Source of the DNA: Bacteroidales bacterium UBA1722 | GTDB lineage: Bacteria; Bacteroidota; Bacteroidia; Bacteroidales; UBA932 | Assembly (NCBI GenBank): GCA_002317435.1 | Contig: DCIQ01000078.1 | Location: 1 to 17,424 of the forward strand | Direction: 5' to 3' | Length of the DNA: 17,424 nucleotides | Shown: positions 1 through 7,675 of the stretch, piece by piece | Position numbering within the stretch: the first letter of the stretch is position 1 | How the letters are laid out: each line of letters begins with the position of its first letter | Made by a program: the position numbers and the translations under genes | Notes under the pieces: model-generated | The model's database searches: none | Told to the model about the DNA's origin: nothing | What the model saw: only the letters and a program-made list of their open reading frames with translations

Positions 1-642
1 GAATTGAAATCATTCGATATCAGGGAATACCCGCCGAAGCTGATGATGGTCGATAACCACAGCGGAGCGGCATTGCCCCATGGGGCACCGGCCAATATTC
101 TTTTGGAGAAAGAGGTCACCTGTGCCGAACTGAACGGGTGGAGCGTCTCCATTCTGGAACTGCTGGAGAATGCTGCACCTGTCATTTCGGAAGACACTGT
201 CAGATATTCTCAATTCCACTCGTCGGGAGCCTGTGCCGCCGTACTGGTATGCGCGTCGAAGCCGGGATGTCCTCCGGTTACGGACTGGGTCTCCTGCGGC
301 AGTTATGCATTTCCCTACAAGGCTCTGAAAGTGAATGATGATATCAGTATCATTATGCCTGAAAGGGAACCTCAGAGATATGTGTCTGCCGTCAATATCT
401 ACACAAAGAGCGGTGAATCCCTCTCTGACACCATTCAGGTGAACAAGCCGTTCCGGATAGAGGGGTGGAAGATATATCAGCTTGATTATGACCATTCTAA
501 GGGACGCTGGTCGGAGATGTCCGTATTTGAAGTGGTGAGGGATCCCTGGATGCCGGCGGTGTATGTCGGCATCTGGATGCTGATATCCGGAGCCATCTGT
601 ATGTTCGTCCAGTTCGGACGGAAAAGGGAGGGAAGGAAATGA
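1..642 (+). CDS. ResB-like cytochrome c biogenesis protein, C-terminal part (5' end outside window)
   Basis: The frame is open to the left edge, so this is the last 213 codons of a longer gene; the TTG at position 4 is not taken as the start. The visible part is mostly periplasmic domain. It ends in the ResB-type signature GWKIYQLDYD, a Glu-rich stretch and VVRDPW, followed by one membrane helix (about VYVGIWMLISGAICMFVQF) and a basic cytoplasmic tail. ResB and CcsA together form the System II heme-export and cytochrome c synthetase complex in the inner membrane, which attaches heme to apocytochromes in the periplasm. The stop overlaps the ATG of the CcsA gene (ATGA at 639-642), which implies translational coupling and supports the pairing. 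The family call rests on the C-terminal signature and the neighbour; the N-terminal membrane helices cannot be checked here. Confidence 0.85.
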   Translation, partial: ELKSFDIREYPPKLMMVDNHSGAALPHGAPANILLEKEVTCAELNGWSVSILELLENAAPVISEDTVRYSQFHSSGACAAVLVCASKPGCPPVTDWVSCGSYAFPYKALKVNDDISIIMPEREPQRYVSAVNIYTKSGESLSDTIQVNKPFRIEGWKIYQLDYDHSKGRWSEMSVFEVVRDPWMPAVYVGIWMLISGAICMFVQFGRKREGRK

Positions 643-1436
643 GCTGGACCGTATTTCCATATTTCGCATTGTCTGCGCTGGTGCTGTGGATTGTCAGCGC
701 ATTTTTCGCTTGGAAGGAACGTTCAGTCCCGGCTTACGTCTTTTCTTTGACTGGAATCGCTGTCTATTTCGTGTTCATACTCGGAATGTGGTTCTCACTT
801 GAGAGGCCTCCCATGAGAACGATGGGGGAGACCAGACTCTGGTATGTCTTCTTTATATCAGTGGCCGGAATCATCGTCTATTCCAGATGGAGATACAAAT
901 GGATTCTCAGCTTCAGCACCCTGATGGCCATCATCTTCACCTGCGTCAATCTTTTCAAGCCTGAGATTCATAACAAGACTCTGATGCCCGCCCTCCAGAG
1001 TCCGTGGTTCGCACCTCACGTGACTGTATATATGTTCGCATATGCGCTTCTCGGGGCGTCAGCCGTTATGGCGGCTTATCTTCTCTGGTTCAAGAAGACT
1101 CCTGTCGAGGAGAGGGAGATGTCGCTCTGCGATGATCTGGTCGGTGTAGGGCTTGCCTTCATGACTCTCGGGATGCTGTTCGGCGCTATCTGGGCCGAAC
1201 AGGCCTGGGGGCACTACTGGGCCTGGGACCCGAAGGAGACCTGGGCAGCGGCCACCTGGCTGGCCTATCTTGTATATATACACCTGAGGTATGGCTCAAG
1301 TGCTTCCGATATCAGAAAGACGGAAGCGGCACTGTTCATTCTGCTGTTCGCTTTCCTGTTCCTTCAGATGTGCTGGTACGGCATCAATTACCTGCCGTCG
1401 GCACAGGGGGTGAGTGTCCATACATACAACCAATAA
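639..1436 (+). CDS. ccsA: CcsA, heme-handling subunit of the System II cytochrome c synthetase
   Basis: This 265-residue inner-membrane protein has about eight hydrophobic helices. The tryptophan-rich WWD heme-binding motif lies at residues 185-202 (WAEQAWGHYWAWDPKETW). Conserved histidines are visible on either side: His127 (APHVTVY) and His261 near the C terminus (GVSVHTY, matching the family's GLHSY). These are the features CcsA/CcmC-type proteins use to hold heme during delivery to apocytochrome CXXCH sites. The start codon overlaps the upstream ResB stop by four bases, and the porin gene follows 17 bp after the stop, so the three genes look like one transcript. In Bacteroidales this pair usually matures the NrfHA nitrite reductase; that link is inferred from family context, as nrf genes are not in the window. 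The reading frame is intact. Confidence 0.93.
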   Translation: MSWTVFPYFALSALVLWIVSAFFAWKERSVPAYVFSLTGIAVYFVFILGMWFSLERPPMRTMGETRLWYVFFISVAGIIVYSRWRYKWILSFSTLMAIIFTCVNLFKPEIHNKTLMPALQSPWFAPHVTVYMFAYALLGASAVMAAYLLWFKKTPVEEREMSLCDDLVGVGLAFMTLGMLFGAIWAEQAWGHYWAWDPKETWAAATWLAYLVYIHLRYGSSASDIRKTEAALFILLFAFLFLQMCWYGINYLPSAQGVSVHTYNQ

Positions 1437-1453
1437 TCAAATTCAATACACTT

Positions 1454-2740
1454 ATGAAAAAACTGTTGACCTTAATCACTGCCGGGCTCTCGCTGTTAAG
1501 TCTCAGCTCTACAGCCCAGGAAAATGAATTCTATGTGGATGCTCAATTGAGAGGAAGGGCTGAATACCGGAACGGGGTTCTTTCTCCAAGGAATGAAGGC
1601 GATCTGCCGACTTTTTTTGTCAATGAAAGAGCCCGACTTGGACTGGGATATAACTGGAACTGGCTTTCGATGAAGATATCCGGTCAGCATGTCGGAGTTT
1701 GGGGGCAGGATCCCCAGATAAACAAGGGCGGTAATTTCAACTTGAATGAAGCCTGGGCCAAAATGACTTTCGGTAAGGGATTCTATACCCAGCTCGGTCG
1801 CCAGACTCTGGTATATGATGATGAACGAATCCTCGGAGGTCTGGACTGGAATGTGGCGGGACGTTCTCATGATGTAGCGAAGTTCGGTTTCAAATCACAG
1901 AATAAAGTTCACCAGATAGATGCGGTCTTCGCCTTCAACCAGAGCGATGAAAAAAAGATAGGAGGGACTTATTATTCCGGCGGCCAGCCATACAAAGCCA
2001 TGGAGACGGTGTGGTATCATCTTCAGACTCAGGGGACAGCCAATTTCGGGATGTCTCTTCTCTTTATGAATCTCGGATTTGAAACAGGTGATGCACAGAG
2101 CCCGAAGGCAGGAACCATCAATCGTCAGACGATGGGAACTTATCTCACGTTCAGGCCCGGGAAAGTCGCCGTTGACGGAACCTTCTACTATCAGAGCGGG
2201 AAGCAGACTGAAGATATGAAGATATCAGCTTTTATGGCCGCTGTCAAAGTGGCCGCCAATTTCACATCAGTATTCAGCGCCAACATCGGGTATGACTATC
2301 TTAGCGGACAGAAAGATAATACAGACAGATACACTTGCTTTGATCCTCTCTACGGAACACATCATAAGTTCTATGGCTCGATGGATTACTTTACCGCAGC
2401 ATCACCGTATGGTCTTCAGGATGGATACCTCGGAATCGGAGTTTCTCCTGTAAAGCCTCTGAACCTCCAGTTGACAGGTCACTTCTTCGGTTCCGCTGCG
2501 AAGCTTCCGGATGTGGAAAAAGTCGGTTCCACAGATACAAAAGCCAGATTTCTTGGAACGGAAATCGACTTCCAGATAACATGGAAGATTCATAAATTCG
2601 TGACTCTGATGGGCGGTTATTCGACTATGTTAGGCTCCAAATACATGGACGTAGTCAAGGGAGGAGATCATAACCAATGGCAGGACTGGGGATGGATACA
2701 ACTGAATATCAATCCAAGAATATTCACCACTAAATGGTAA
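1454..2740 (+). CDS. Outer-membrane porin, alginate-export-like family
   Basis: This is a 428-residue exported protein. I chose the ATG at 1454 because it opens a typical signal peptide (MKKLLTLITAGLSLLSLSSTAQ); the frame extends further upstream, but only into ccsA coding sequence. The mature part is a long run of alternating, aromatic-ended beta strands (for example FFVNERARLGLGYNW, AWAKMTFGKGFYTQLGRQ) and ends in a C-terminal aromatic residue (IFTTKW), as outer-membrane barrels do. The early pattern of an FxVxAQLRGRAEYR-type strand followed by LGRQTLVYDDERILGG resembles the alginate-export (AlgE-like) porin family often found beside nrf and ccs genes in Bacteroidales. The substrate is unknown; small anions or nutrients for anaerobic respiration are possible but speculative. 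It sits 17 bp after ccsA with no visible promoter between them. Confidence 0.75.
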   Translation: MKKLLTLITAGLSLLSLSSTAQENEFYVDAQLRGRAEYRNGVLSPRNEGDLPTFFVNERARLGLGYNWNWLSMKISGQHVGVWGQDPQINKGGNFNLNEAWAKMTFGKGFYTQLGRQTLVYDDERILGGLDWNVAGRSHDVAKFGFKSQNKVHQIDAVFAFNQSDEKKIGGTYYSGGQPYKAMETVWYHLQTQGTANFGMSLLFMNLGFETGDAQSPKAGTINRQTMGTYLTFRPGKVAVDGTFYYQSGKQTEDMKISAFMAAVKVAANFTSVFSANIGYDYLSGQKDNTDRYTCFDPLYGTHHKFYGSMDYFTAASPYGLQDGYLGIGVSPVKPLNLQLTGHFFGSAAKLPDVEKVGSTDTKARFLGTEIDFQITWKIHKFVTLMGGYSTMLGSKYMDVVKGGDHNQWQDWGWIQLNINPRIFTTKW

Positions 2741-2793
2741 CAATGGAATGGTACACTGAAATAATTGTAGGTTTTGACAGTTCCATTTTCTGA

Positions 2794-3652
2794 ATAATTG
2801 TTTCCTCCGCCATCTTCTGCCTCTGCGCCGGCGGTGCGGAAGGTAGCGCCGTACGGAACACATCCGTATCCGATAGAGAAAACGCTCAGTCCGCCGGGAC
2901 ATTCAAAAATCCGGTAATAGCACGCGACTGGCCTGACCCCACCGTGTGGGAATGTGACGGCATCTATTACTCCGTCGCCACTGGACTGAGTACGTTAATG
3001 ACCGGCAGGTACATGGTGACATGGACCGATACGGGCAGGTCTCCGATTACAGCGGAAGCACACGATAAACTTTTCGGCAGGACCGGTAGTATCTGGGCAC
3101 CCTGCGTCACGAAAAATCGGTGCCGGATGGGTACTGTATGTCTCCCTCTTCGTGGATGACGACCACTGCTGCATCGCCGTGATGGAATCCTCAAGAGCAG
3201 ACGGTCCCTTCGAATGGAGGGGCATCCTGATCGACGGAGTGCCTGATTTCGGTGTGGCCAATGCGATAGATCCGTTCACCCTGATGGATGACGGCCGGAT
3301 ATGGCATTTCTTCGCATCCGGCGGGGTCTTCTATGACGGGACCTACCATCTGGTAGTGGCTCGTTCCCGTAACCTCGGCGGTCCGTATTATGACCGGGAA
3401 GGTCATCTCTTCACCGAAGGCAAGGCACAGCCGATTCTTTCTTCCCGCGAAGGTGACCACTTCATAGGCCCCGGCCATCACGGCGATGTCTTCACCACCG
3501 CGGACGGCCGCACCTATATGTTCTTCCACTCACATGCCACGGACTTCCCCTCCGGCGCCCGCCCCACCCTGCTACAGCAGATTTTCTGGGACAGTGAGGA
3601 ATGGCCCTATTTCGCCGGAGGCGCACCTGCTGAACAGGAAACAAGGCCCTGA
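2794..3652 (+). pseudogene. GH43 family glycosidase pseudogene (no start, frameshifted, apparent internal deletion)
   Basis: Joining two frames gives a single-domain family 43 glycoside hydrolase of about 286 residues, probably an exported arabinan- or xylan-type enzyme. Frame 1 (from 2794) reads a signal-like stretch and then NPVIARDWPDPTVW, which holds the catalytic-base Asp of the family, and continues to IWAPCVTK. The frame shifts at an A5 run (3112-3116); removing one A restores IGAGWVLYVSLFVDDDH. Frame 2 then gives AIDPFTLMDDG (family second Asp), GPYYDREG, FIGPGHHGDVF and a normal C-terminal RPTLLQQIFWD. There is no ATG, GTG or TTG between the in-frame stop at 2791 and the GTG at 2944. 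The region that normally carries the general-acid Glu seems absent between WHFFASGG and VFYDGTYHL. The single frameshift alone could be a sequencing error, but the three defects together indicate a dead gene. Confidence 0.8.
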
Positions 3653-3693
3653 TACTGACAGGCATATTCGTACTGACCAGAAAATAATATACC

Positions 3694-4166
3694 ATGGCTT
3701 CAGATACAGAAAAGCTAATCCGGGATGCCGCATTCAAGGTGTTCAGCCAGAAAGGTTTCGCAGCGGCGAGCATGCGGGACATCGCGAACGAGGCCGGAGT
3801 GAACCGTGCCCTCATAAACTATTACTATGACAGCAAGGTCCACCTCTTCTACGAGGTGATGGTCCGGAACATCCGCAGCCATATCTCCTATCTGAAGCAG
3901 ATCTTCGATGAGACGGATTCCTCCTGGAAGGTTCCGTCTTCAAGACACAGCTCGCCGATATCGGCCTGAAACCCGACGAGATAATCCAGCTGATGATAAA
4001 TGCCATCTCCCTCGTCGCCGGCCCCGTAATCACCGCCCCCGTAACGATGGCCCTGTGCGGCATCCAGAATCAGGATGAGTACATCAGCATCCTCCGGTCC
4101 CGGAAGCAGGAAATCATCCCCTGGCTCGAAAAGATGTTCTCCATCGGTTCTGACGGAAAGGCATAA
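3694..4166 (+). pseudogene. TetR/AcrR-type transcriptional regulator pseudogene
   Basis: The first frame from the ATG at 3694 encodes a complete TetR helix-turn-helix: KLIRDAAFKVFSQKGFAAAS, then MRDIANEAGVNRALINYYYDSKVHLFYEV (residues about 6-55). It runs out of homology near 3930 and stops at 3969. A second frame, open from 3912, then encodes a plausible ligand-domain end, from about FKTQLADIGLKPDEIIQLM to WLEKMFSIGSDGKA, stopping at 4166. Together they give only about 150 residues against roughly 200 for the family, so a deletion of some 40-50 codons with a frame change near 3920-3940 fits better than a simple indel. The DNA-binding domain could still be made as a 91-residue product. The neighbouring GH43 gene is also dead; whether the regulator once controlled it cannot be told. 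Confidence 0.75.
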
Positions 4167-4226
4167 ATATTTTATAGTCTGCCACAAGCCGATGTGTGAC
4201 CGGAAGGGCCTCACCTCATAGATTTC

Positions 4227-4304
4227 GTCCACGTTTTCGCTGATATTATGGACAAAAACCTTATATATCGCTCGTTTGTCCACGAAATCCGCGAAAACGT
4301 GGAC
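4227..4304. repeat. 30-bp imperfect inverted repeat (possible REP-like element)
   Basis: Positions 4227-4256 and 4275-4304 are inverted copies matching at 26 of 30 positions, with an 18-nt spacer. The outer 14 bp are perfect (GTCCACGTTTTCGC against GCGAAAACGTGGAC). Each arm also carries its own shorter GTCCAC/GTGGAC-type symmetry, so several folds are possible. No T-tract follows on either strand, which argues against a simple terminator. It lies 60 bp after the TetR pseudogene and 65 bp before a transposase fragment, in a decayed zone, so a mobile or REP-type origin is plausible but unproven. Confidence 0.6.
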
Positions 4305-4318
4305 ACAATACCCGTTCA

Positions 4319-4366
4319 CGTAGCCACGGGCGGCTACGCCGTCCGAAGGCTTTCTCCCTTCCGGAC
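4319..4366. repeat. Two adjacent short inverted repeats
   Basis: GTAGCC (4319-4324) pairs with GGCTAC (4331-4336) across a 6-nt loop. Just after it, GTCCGAAGG (4341-4349) pairs with CCTTCCGGAC (4357-4366) with one bulged base. They lie directly before the transposase fragment. They may be debris of the element's own sequence or a transcription stop; nothing in the sequence decides between these. Confidence 0.35.
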
Positions 4367-4369
4367 CCG

Positions 4370-4576
4370 GTGTCTACTGTTCGTGCGCTGCATCGCGGAA
4401 TAGCGAGGTATGTGGATTACTACATCAACCGCCGCTGTCACCAGGGACTTGCCCCTGTCCAATCAAAGGGTACCACTATACTTTCCTCCGTGAAAAAATT
4501 GCGCAACTCCGAAACTATTTGCCTATTTTTGTTCATACTAGGTGTATTTTTGTTTTTGGCGATACTAAAATACTGA
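4370..4576 (+). pseudogene. Transposase fragment (integrase-core C-terminal end)
   Basis: Only about 30 codons are recognisable: LHRGIARYVDYYINRRCHQGL, roughly residues 7-27 of this frame. This matches the end of IS3/IS481-type DDE transposases, whose integrase core closes with a (R/E)YVxYYNxxRxHQGLG pattern before a TPxxxY segment. Nothing upstream in any frame looks like the rest of a transposase, and the downstream part (VKKLRNSETICLFLFIL) reads as AT-rich non-coding sequence. I therefore treat it as the 3' remnant of an insertion sequence. The base composition drops sharply after about 4480, consistent with an insertion boundary. The exact IS family is not certain. Confidence 0.5.
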
Positions 4577-4637
4577 AAATCAATGAAATAACCAAATGTT
4601 TCAAGGGTTTTCAACCTAGCTTTTTTCAGTTTAATTT

Positions 4638-4650
4638 ACTTGCGAAACTT
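4638..4650. repeat. 13-bp motif ACTTGCGAAACTT, copy 1
   Basis: The same 13 bases occur at 16248-16260, there as half of a near-perfect palindrome. Here the motif lies in the AT-rich leader of the small membrane-protein gene, 60 bp after the transposase fragment. It could be an insertion-sequence end shared by two sites, or coincidence. Confidence 0.3.
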
Positions 4651-4667
4651 AAATTATTCAAAATATT

Positions 4668-5063
4668 ATGAAAGCTTTTACTTTATCAATTATTCCTCTG
4701 ATTGTCTGGGGATTTTGTTTCTTTGGGGGTATATGGCTTCTGTCTCTCCCAGCATTACTCGACTTTCTTGAAGCAAAATTCTTAATATACCTTTTTGCTA
4801 TATTATTGATAAGCCTTCAGCTTATTCCAGCAATGTTGATTTGTAACGCCATTAAGGCGTGTAATACAAATCTTGGACACAAGACATCTCGATGGTTTTT
4901 ATTGTTTTCCGGGGTGATAATGTCTGGTATAATGATTCAAAATTTTCGCCAGTTAATCAGCAACTTTACCCCAGAATCTATGTATTTCTTTTTGAGCGGA
5001 ATAATAGGAATATTATTCGTATTTAGTGCCATTCTATTGTTCAAAAAGCGCAAAATTTCATAG
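4668..5063 (+). CDS. Small four-helix membrane protein, unknown function
   Basis: This 131-residue protein has four hydrophobic helices (about residues 5-30, 36-62, 79-97 and 105-125) and a basic C-terminal tail (KKRKIS). I do not recognise the family. The second loop carries CNAIKACNTNLGHKTSRW, the only markedly polar part. The start ATG at 4668 follows the AT-rich stretch AAATTATTCAAAATATT and is preceded by no clear ribosome-binding site, as is common in Bacteroidota. The gene is visibly AT-richer than the genes on both sides and follows a transposase remnant, so recent acquisition is likely. The reading frame is intact and the hydrophobic pattern is too regular for random sequence, but expression is not shown. 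Confidence 0.6.
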   Translation: MKAFTLSIIPLIVWGFCFFGGIWLLSLPALLDFLEAKFLIYLFAILLISLQLIPAMLICNAIKACNTNLGHKTSRWFLLFSGVIMSGIMIQNFRQLISNFTPESMYFFLSGIIGILFVFSAILLFKKRKIS

Positions 5064-5112
5064 TTATTATCGTGGCTGTCATCCTTTTGCAAGTTCCTCA
5101 ACATCGACCCTT

Positions 5113-5162
5113 GTGACAGCGAAAGCCCCCCGGCCTGCAGGCCGGAGGGCTTTCGCTGTCAC
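5113..5162. terminator. 50-nt near-perfect hairpin between the membrane-protein gene and pheT
   Basis: GTGACAGCGAAAGCCC (5113-5128) pairs with GGGCTTTCGCTGTCAC (5147-5162), and the self-complementary core CCGGCCTGCAGGCCGG (5130-5145) lies between them. Only one C/A pair (5129/5146) breaks the stem. It ends 16 bp from the pheT stop and 50 bp from the plus-strand gene, so it sits where a convergent bidirectional terminator would. There is no T-tract on either side, so it may instead be a REP-type palindrome. Confidence 0.6.
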
Positions 5163-5178
5163 GACAGTCCCTGCGCCG

Positions 5179-7635
5179 CTACCTGAGCGCCGCCCCGAAC
5201 TGCTTTTCGAACGCCTCCAGAAGACGTTTCACCGCACTCTCCACAGCCTGGTCCGTAAGTGTCTTGTCATCATCCCTGAGGACGAAACTGATGGCATACT
5301 GTTTCTTTCCGGACGGAATCTTGTCACCGCGATATACGTCGAAGAGGGTCACGTTACGGAGAAGTTTCCTCTCGGCGGCGAAGGCAGCCTTTCTGATCTG
5401 GGCGTATGAAACGCTTTCATCCAGCAGCAGTGCCAGGTCACGGCGCACTTCGGGAAACTTGGGCATCTCCTTATACAGCACCTTGTTCTTCATGTACTGC
5501 TTCAGGAGCAGATTCCACCTGATCTCCACGGCGAACACAGGCACCTTGATGTCGAACTGCTTCAGTCTGGCCGGAGCTACGGTACCCATCGTGGCGAGGA
5601 CCTTCTCCCCTATCTTATATTCAAGACCTTCACTGAACAGGTCGGCGGGAGCCGGGGCGTATTCGAGATTATAGAGAGCGATTCCGAAACGGCGCAGCAG
5701 GGTCTCCATATATCCCTTCAGAGCGAAATAGTTTCCGGTCCCCACAGCATTTCTCCAGTACTGGGTGCCCTTCCCGCACATGAACATCGAGAGATGCATC
5801 TCTTCCTTATAGCAGCGCAGGTCGTTGCGGGGATTTTCTATGGCGGGAATCTCACTGTACGAATAGACATTCCCCATCTCGAAGAGTTTCAGGTCCGAAG
5901 ACTGGCGGTTCAGATTATATGACACGGCCTCAAGTCCGCTGAAAAGAAGAGTCTGACGCATGGCGTTCAGATCCGAACTCAGAGGATTTATGATGATGGC
6001 CAGTTTCTCCTTCGGGTATGTCTTCACATGCTCATAATATCCGGCGGAGGTAAGGGAATTGCTCATGCACTCCATAAAGCCCATATCCGCAAGCATATCG
6101 CAAGCTCTCTTGCGCACCGCCTCGGGATCCGGACTGGGTGTGGAGTTCACGGATGAAGTGACCCTCTCGGGCAGTTCCACGTTATTATATCCGTAGATTC
6201 TGAGCACTTCCTCCACCACGTCACATTCACGATATACGTCCACCATCCAGGAAGGAGCCAGCACGACTGCTCCCTCTTCGGTACTGCTGACGAATTCATA
6301 ACCCAGGTCGGCAAGCAGTTCCTTTATGGTACCGGCACCTATCTTCTTTCCTATGAGGGCTTCCATCCTGGCGAAATCGAGTTCGATGCGTTTCTTCTCC
6401 ATCTCCTCGGGATAGAATTCCTGCACCTGTCCCACGACTTCGGCACCGCACAGTTCCTTCAGGAGAGCCACGGCCCTGCGTGCTGCGAAAGGAACCATCA
6501 GGGGATCCGTCCCGCGTTCGAACCGGAACGAGGCATCCGTCTTCAGACCGTGACGCTTCGAGCTCTTGCGGACAGTGGTGGGATTGAAGTATGCGGATTC
6601 GAGGAAGATGGAAGTGGTGGTGTCGCTGATACCCGACTCCAGACCTCCGAACACGCCGGCCAGGCACATCGCCTCATGTACGTTACAGATCATCAGATCC
6701 TTATCGGAAAGAGTCCGCTCCACACCGTCCAGAGTGGTGAACTTCTCCCCTTCCGCAGCCCTGCGGACCACCACTTTCCCCCCTTTGATCTTCTCCAGAT
6801 CGAAAGCGTGCAGGGGCTGTCCGAGTTCCATAAGGATGAAATTGGTTATATCCACCGCATTGTTGATGGGTCTTAAGCCTACGGCAATCAGTTTCTTGCG
6901 GAGCCATTCGGGCGATTCGGCGATCTTCACGTTCTTCAGGGTGACACCCATGTACCTCGGGGCAAGTTCGGGGGCATCCACCTGTACGGGTACGGCCGTA
7001 CCCTCGCCTGCCTCTATGGAATCCGCCTGCGGATAATGAAGTTCCCCTCCGAGTTTATTGTACTTCAGGTACGCGCTCAAATCGCGGGCGACACCTATAT
7101 GGGAAGCGCCGTCCACCCTGTTGGGAGTCAGTCCTATGGTAAAGATGGTATCACCTTCCAGATGGAGATACTCCCTGGCCGGGATACCCACGGGGGTATC
7201 TTCCGGGAGGACCATTATCCCCTCGTGGGAGTCTCCGATACCGAGTTCATCCTCGGCGCAAATCATTCCGAGAGACTCTTCGCCGCGTATCTTGCCCTTC
7301 TTTATCTTGAATCCGACGCCGTCGGGTGTAGGCAGCGATGCACCTGCCGTAGCCAGCAGAACCTTCTGACCGGCAGCCACATTGGGAGCACCGCAGACCA
7401 CCTGGAAAGGCTCTCCTCCGACGGTCACCTTCGTGATATGGAGATGATCCGAATTGGGATGGGGCACACATTCCAGCACGTGGGCGGTAAACACACCTTC
7501 CAGTCCGCCGGGGATATCCTCTACCGTCGATACCTCCTCCACTTCCAGTCCTATGAAAGTGAGGATTTCAGCCACCTTGGCCGGTTCCAGATTAAAGTCG
7601 ACGTATTCCTTTAACCAGTTATAAGAAATATTCAT
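5179..7635 (-). CDS. pheT: Phenylalanine--tRNA ligase beta subunit
   Basis: This 818-residue protein has the full bacterial PheT architecture. An N-terminal start MNISYNWLKEYVDF is followed by an EMAP-type tRNA-binding domain (about residues 40-150, with ECVPHPNSDHLHITKV and VVCGAPNV). The B3/B4 editing region follows, including RPINNAVDITNFILMELGQP and HAFDLEKI, then the B5 domain, the catalytic-like core (SFRFERGTDP; VVEEVLRIYGYNNV), and a C-terminal FDX-ACB anticodon-binding domain (about 725-818, from PKFPEVRRDLALLLDE). It pairs with PheS, not in the window, as an alpha2-beta2 enzyme charging tRNA-Phe in the cytoplasm. I chose the ATG at 7635 over an upstream in-frame start at 7713 because it matches the family N terminus and the longer form would overlap ftsY. 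It starts 40 bp after the ftsY stop and is probably co-transcribed with it. Confidence 0.97.
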   Translation of the reverse strand: MNISYNWLKEYVDFNLEPAKVAEILTFIGLEVEEVSTVEDIPGGLEGVFTAHVLECVPHPNSDHLHITKVTVGGEPFQVVCGAPNVAAGQKVLLATAGASLPTPDGVGFKIKKGKIRGEESLGMICAEDELGIGDSHEGIMVLPEDTPVGIPAREYLHLEGDTIFTIGLTPNRVDGASHIGVARDLSAYLKYNKLGGELHYPQADSIEAGEGTAVPVQVDAPELAPRYMGVTLKNVKIAESPEWLRKKLIAVGLRPINNAVDITNFILMELGQPLHAFDLEKIKGGKVVVRRAAEGEKFTTLDGVERTLSDKDLMICNVHEAMCLAGVFGGLESGISDTTTSIFLESAYFNPTTVRKSSKRHGLKTDASFRFERGTDPLMVPFAARRAVALLKELCGAEVVGQVQEFYPEEMEKKRIELDFARMEALIGKKIGAGTIKELLADLGYEFVSSTEEGAVVLAPSWMVDVYRECDVVEEVLRIYGYNNVELPERVTSSVNSTPSPDPEAVRKRACDMLADMGFMECMSNSLTSAGYYEHVKTYPKEKLAIIINPLSSDLNAMRQTLLFSGLEAVSYNLNRQSSDLKLFEMGNVYSYSEIPAIENPRNDLRCYKEEMHLSMFMCGKGTQYWRNAVGTGNYFALKGYMETLLRRFGIALYNLEYAPAPADLFSEGLEYKIGEKVLATMGTVAPARLKQFDIKVPVFAVEIRWNLLLKQYMKNKVLYKEMPKFPEVRRDLALLLDESVSYAQIRKAAFAAERKLLRNVTLFDVYRGDKIPSGKKQYAISFVLRDDDKTLTDQAVESAVKRLLEAFEKQFGAALR

Positions 7636-7675
7636 ATCCGCTATAAAATTATTATCATATCCATAATCACCCGTC

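Noticed and set aside
2742..2787. AATGGAA ... TTCCATT as a terminator for the porin gene
   Set aside because: Only seven pairs with a loop of over 30 bases and no T-tract; too weak to call.
2755..2801. Direct repeat CTGAAATAATTGT / CTGAATAATTGT after the porin gene
   Set aside because: The copies are short, differ by an indel, are AT-rich and bracket nothing recognisable; chance or local slippage is enough.
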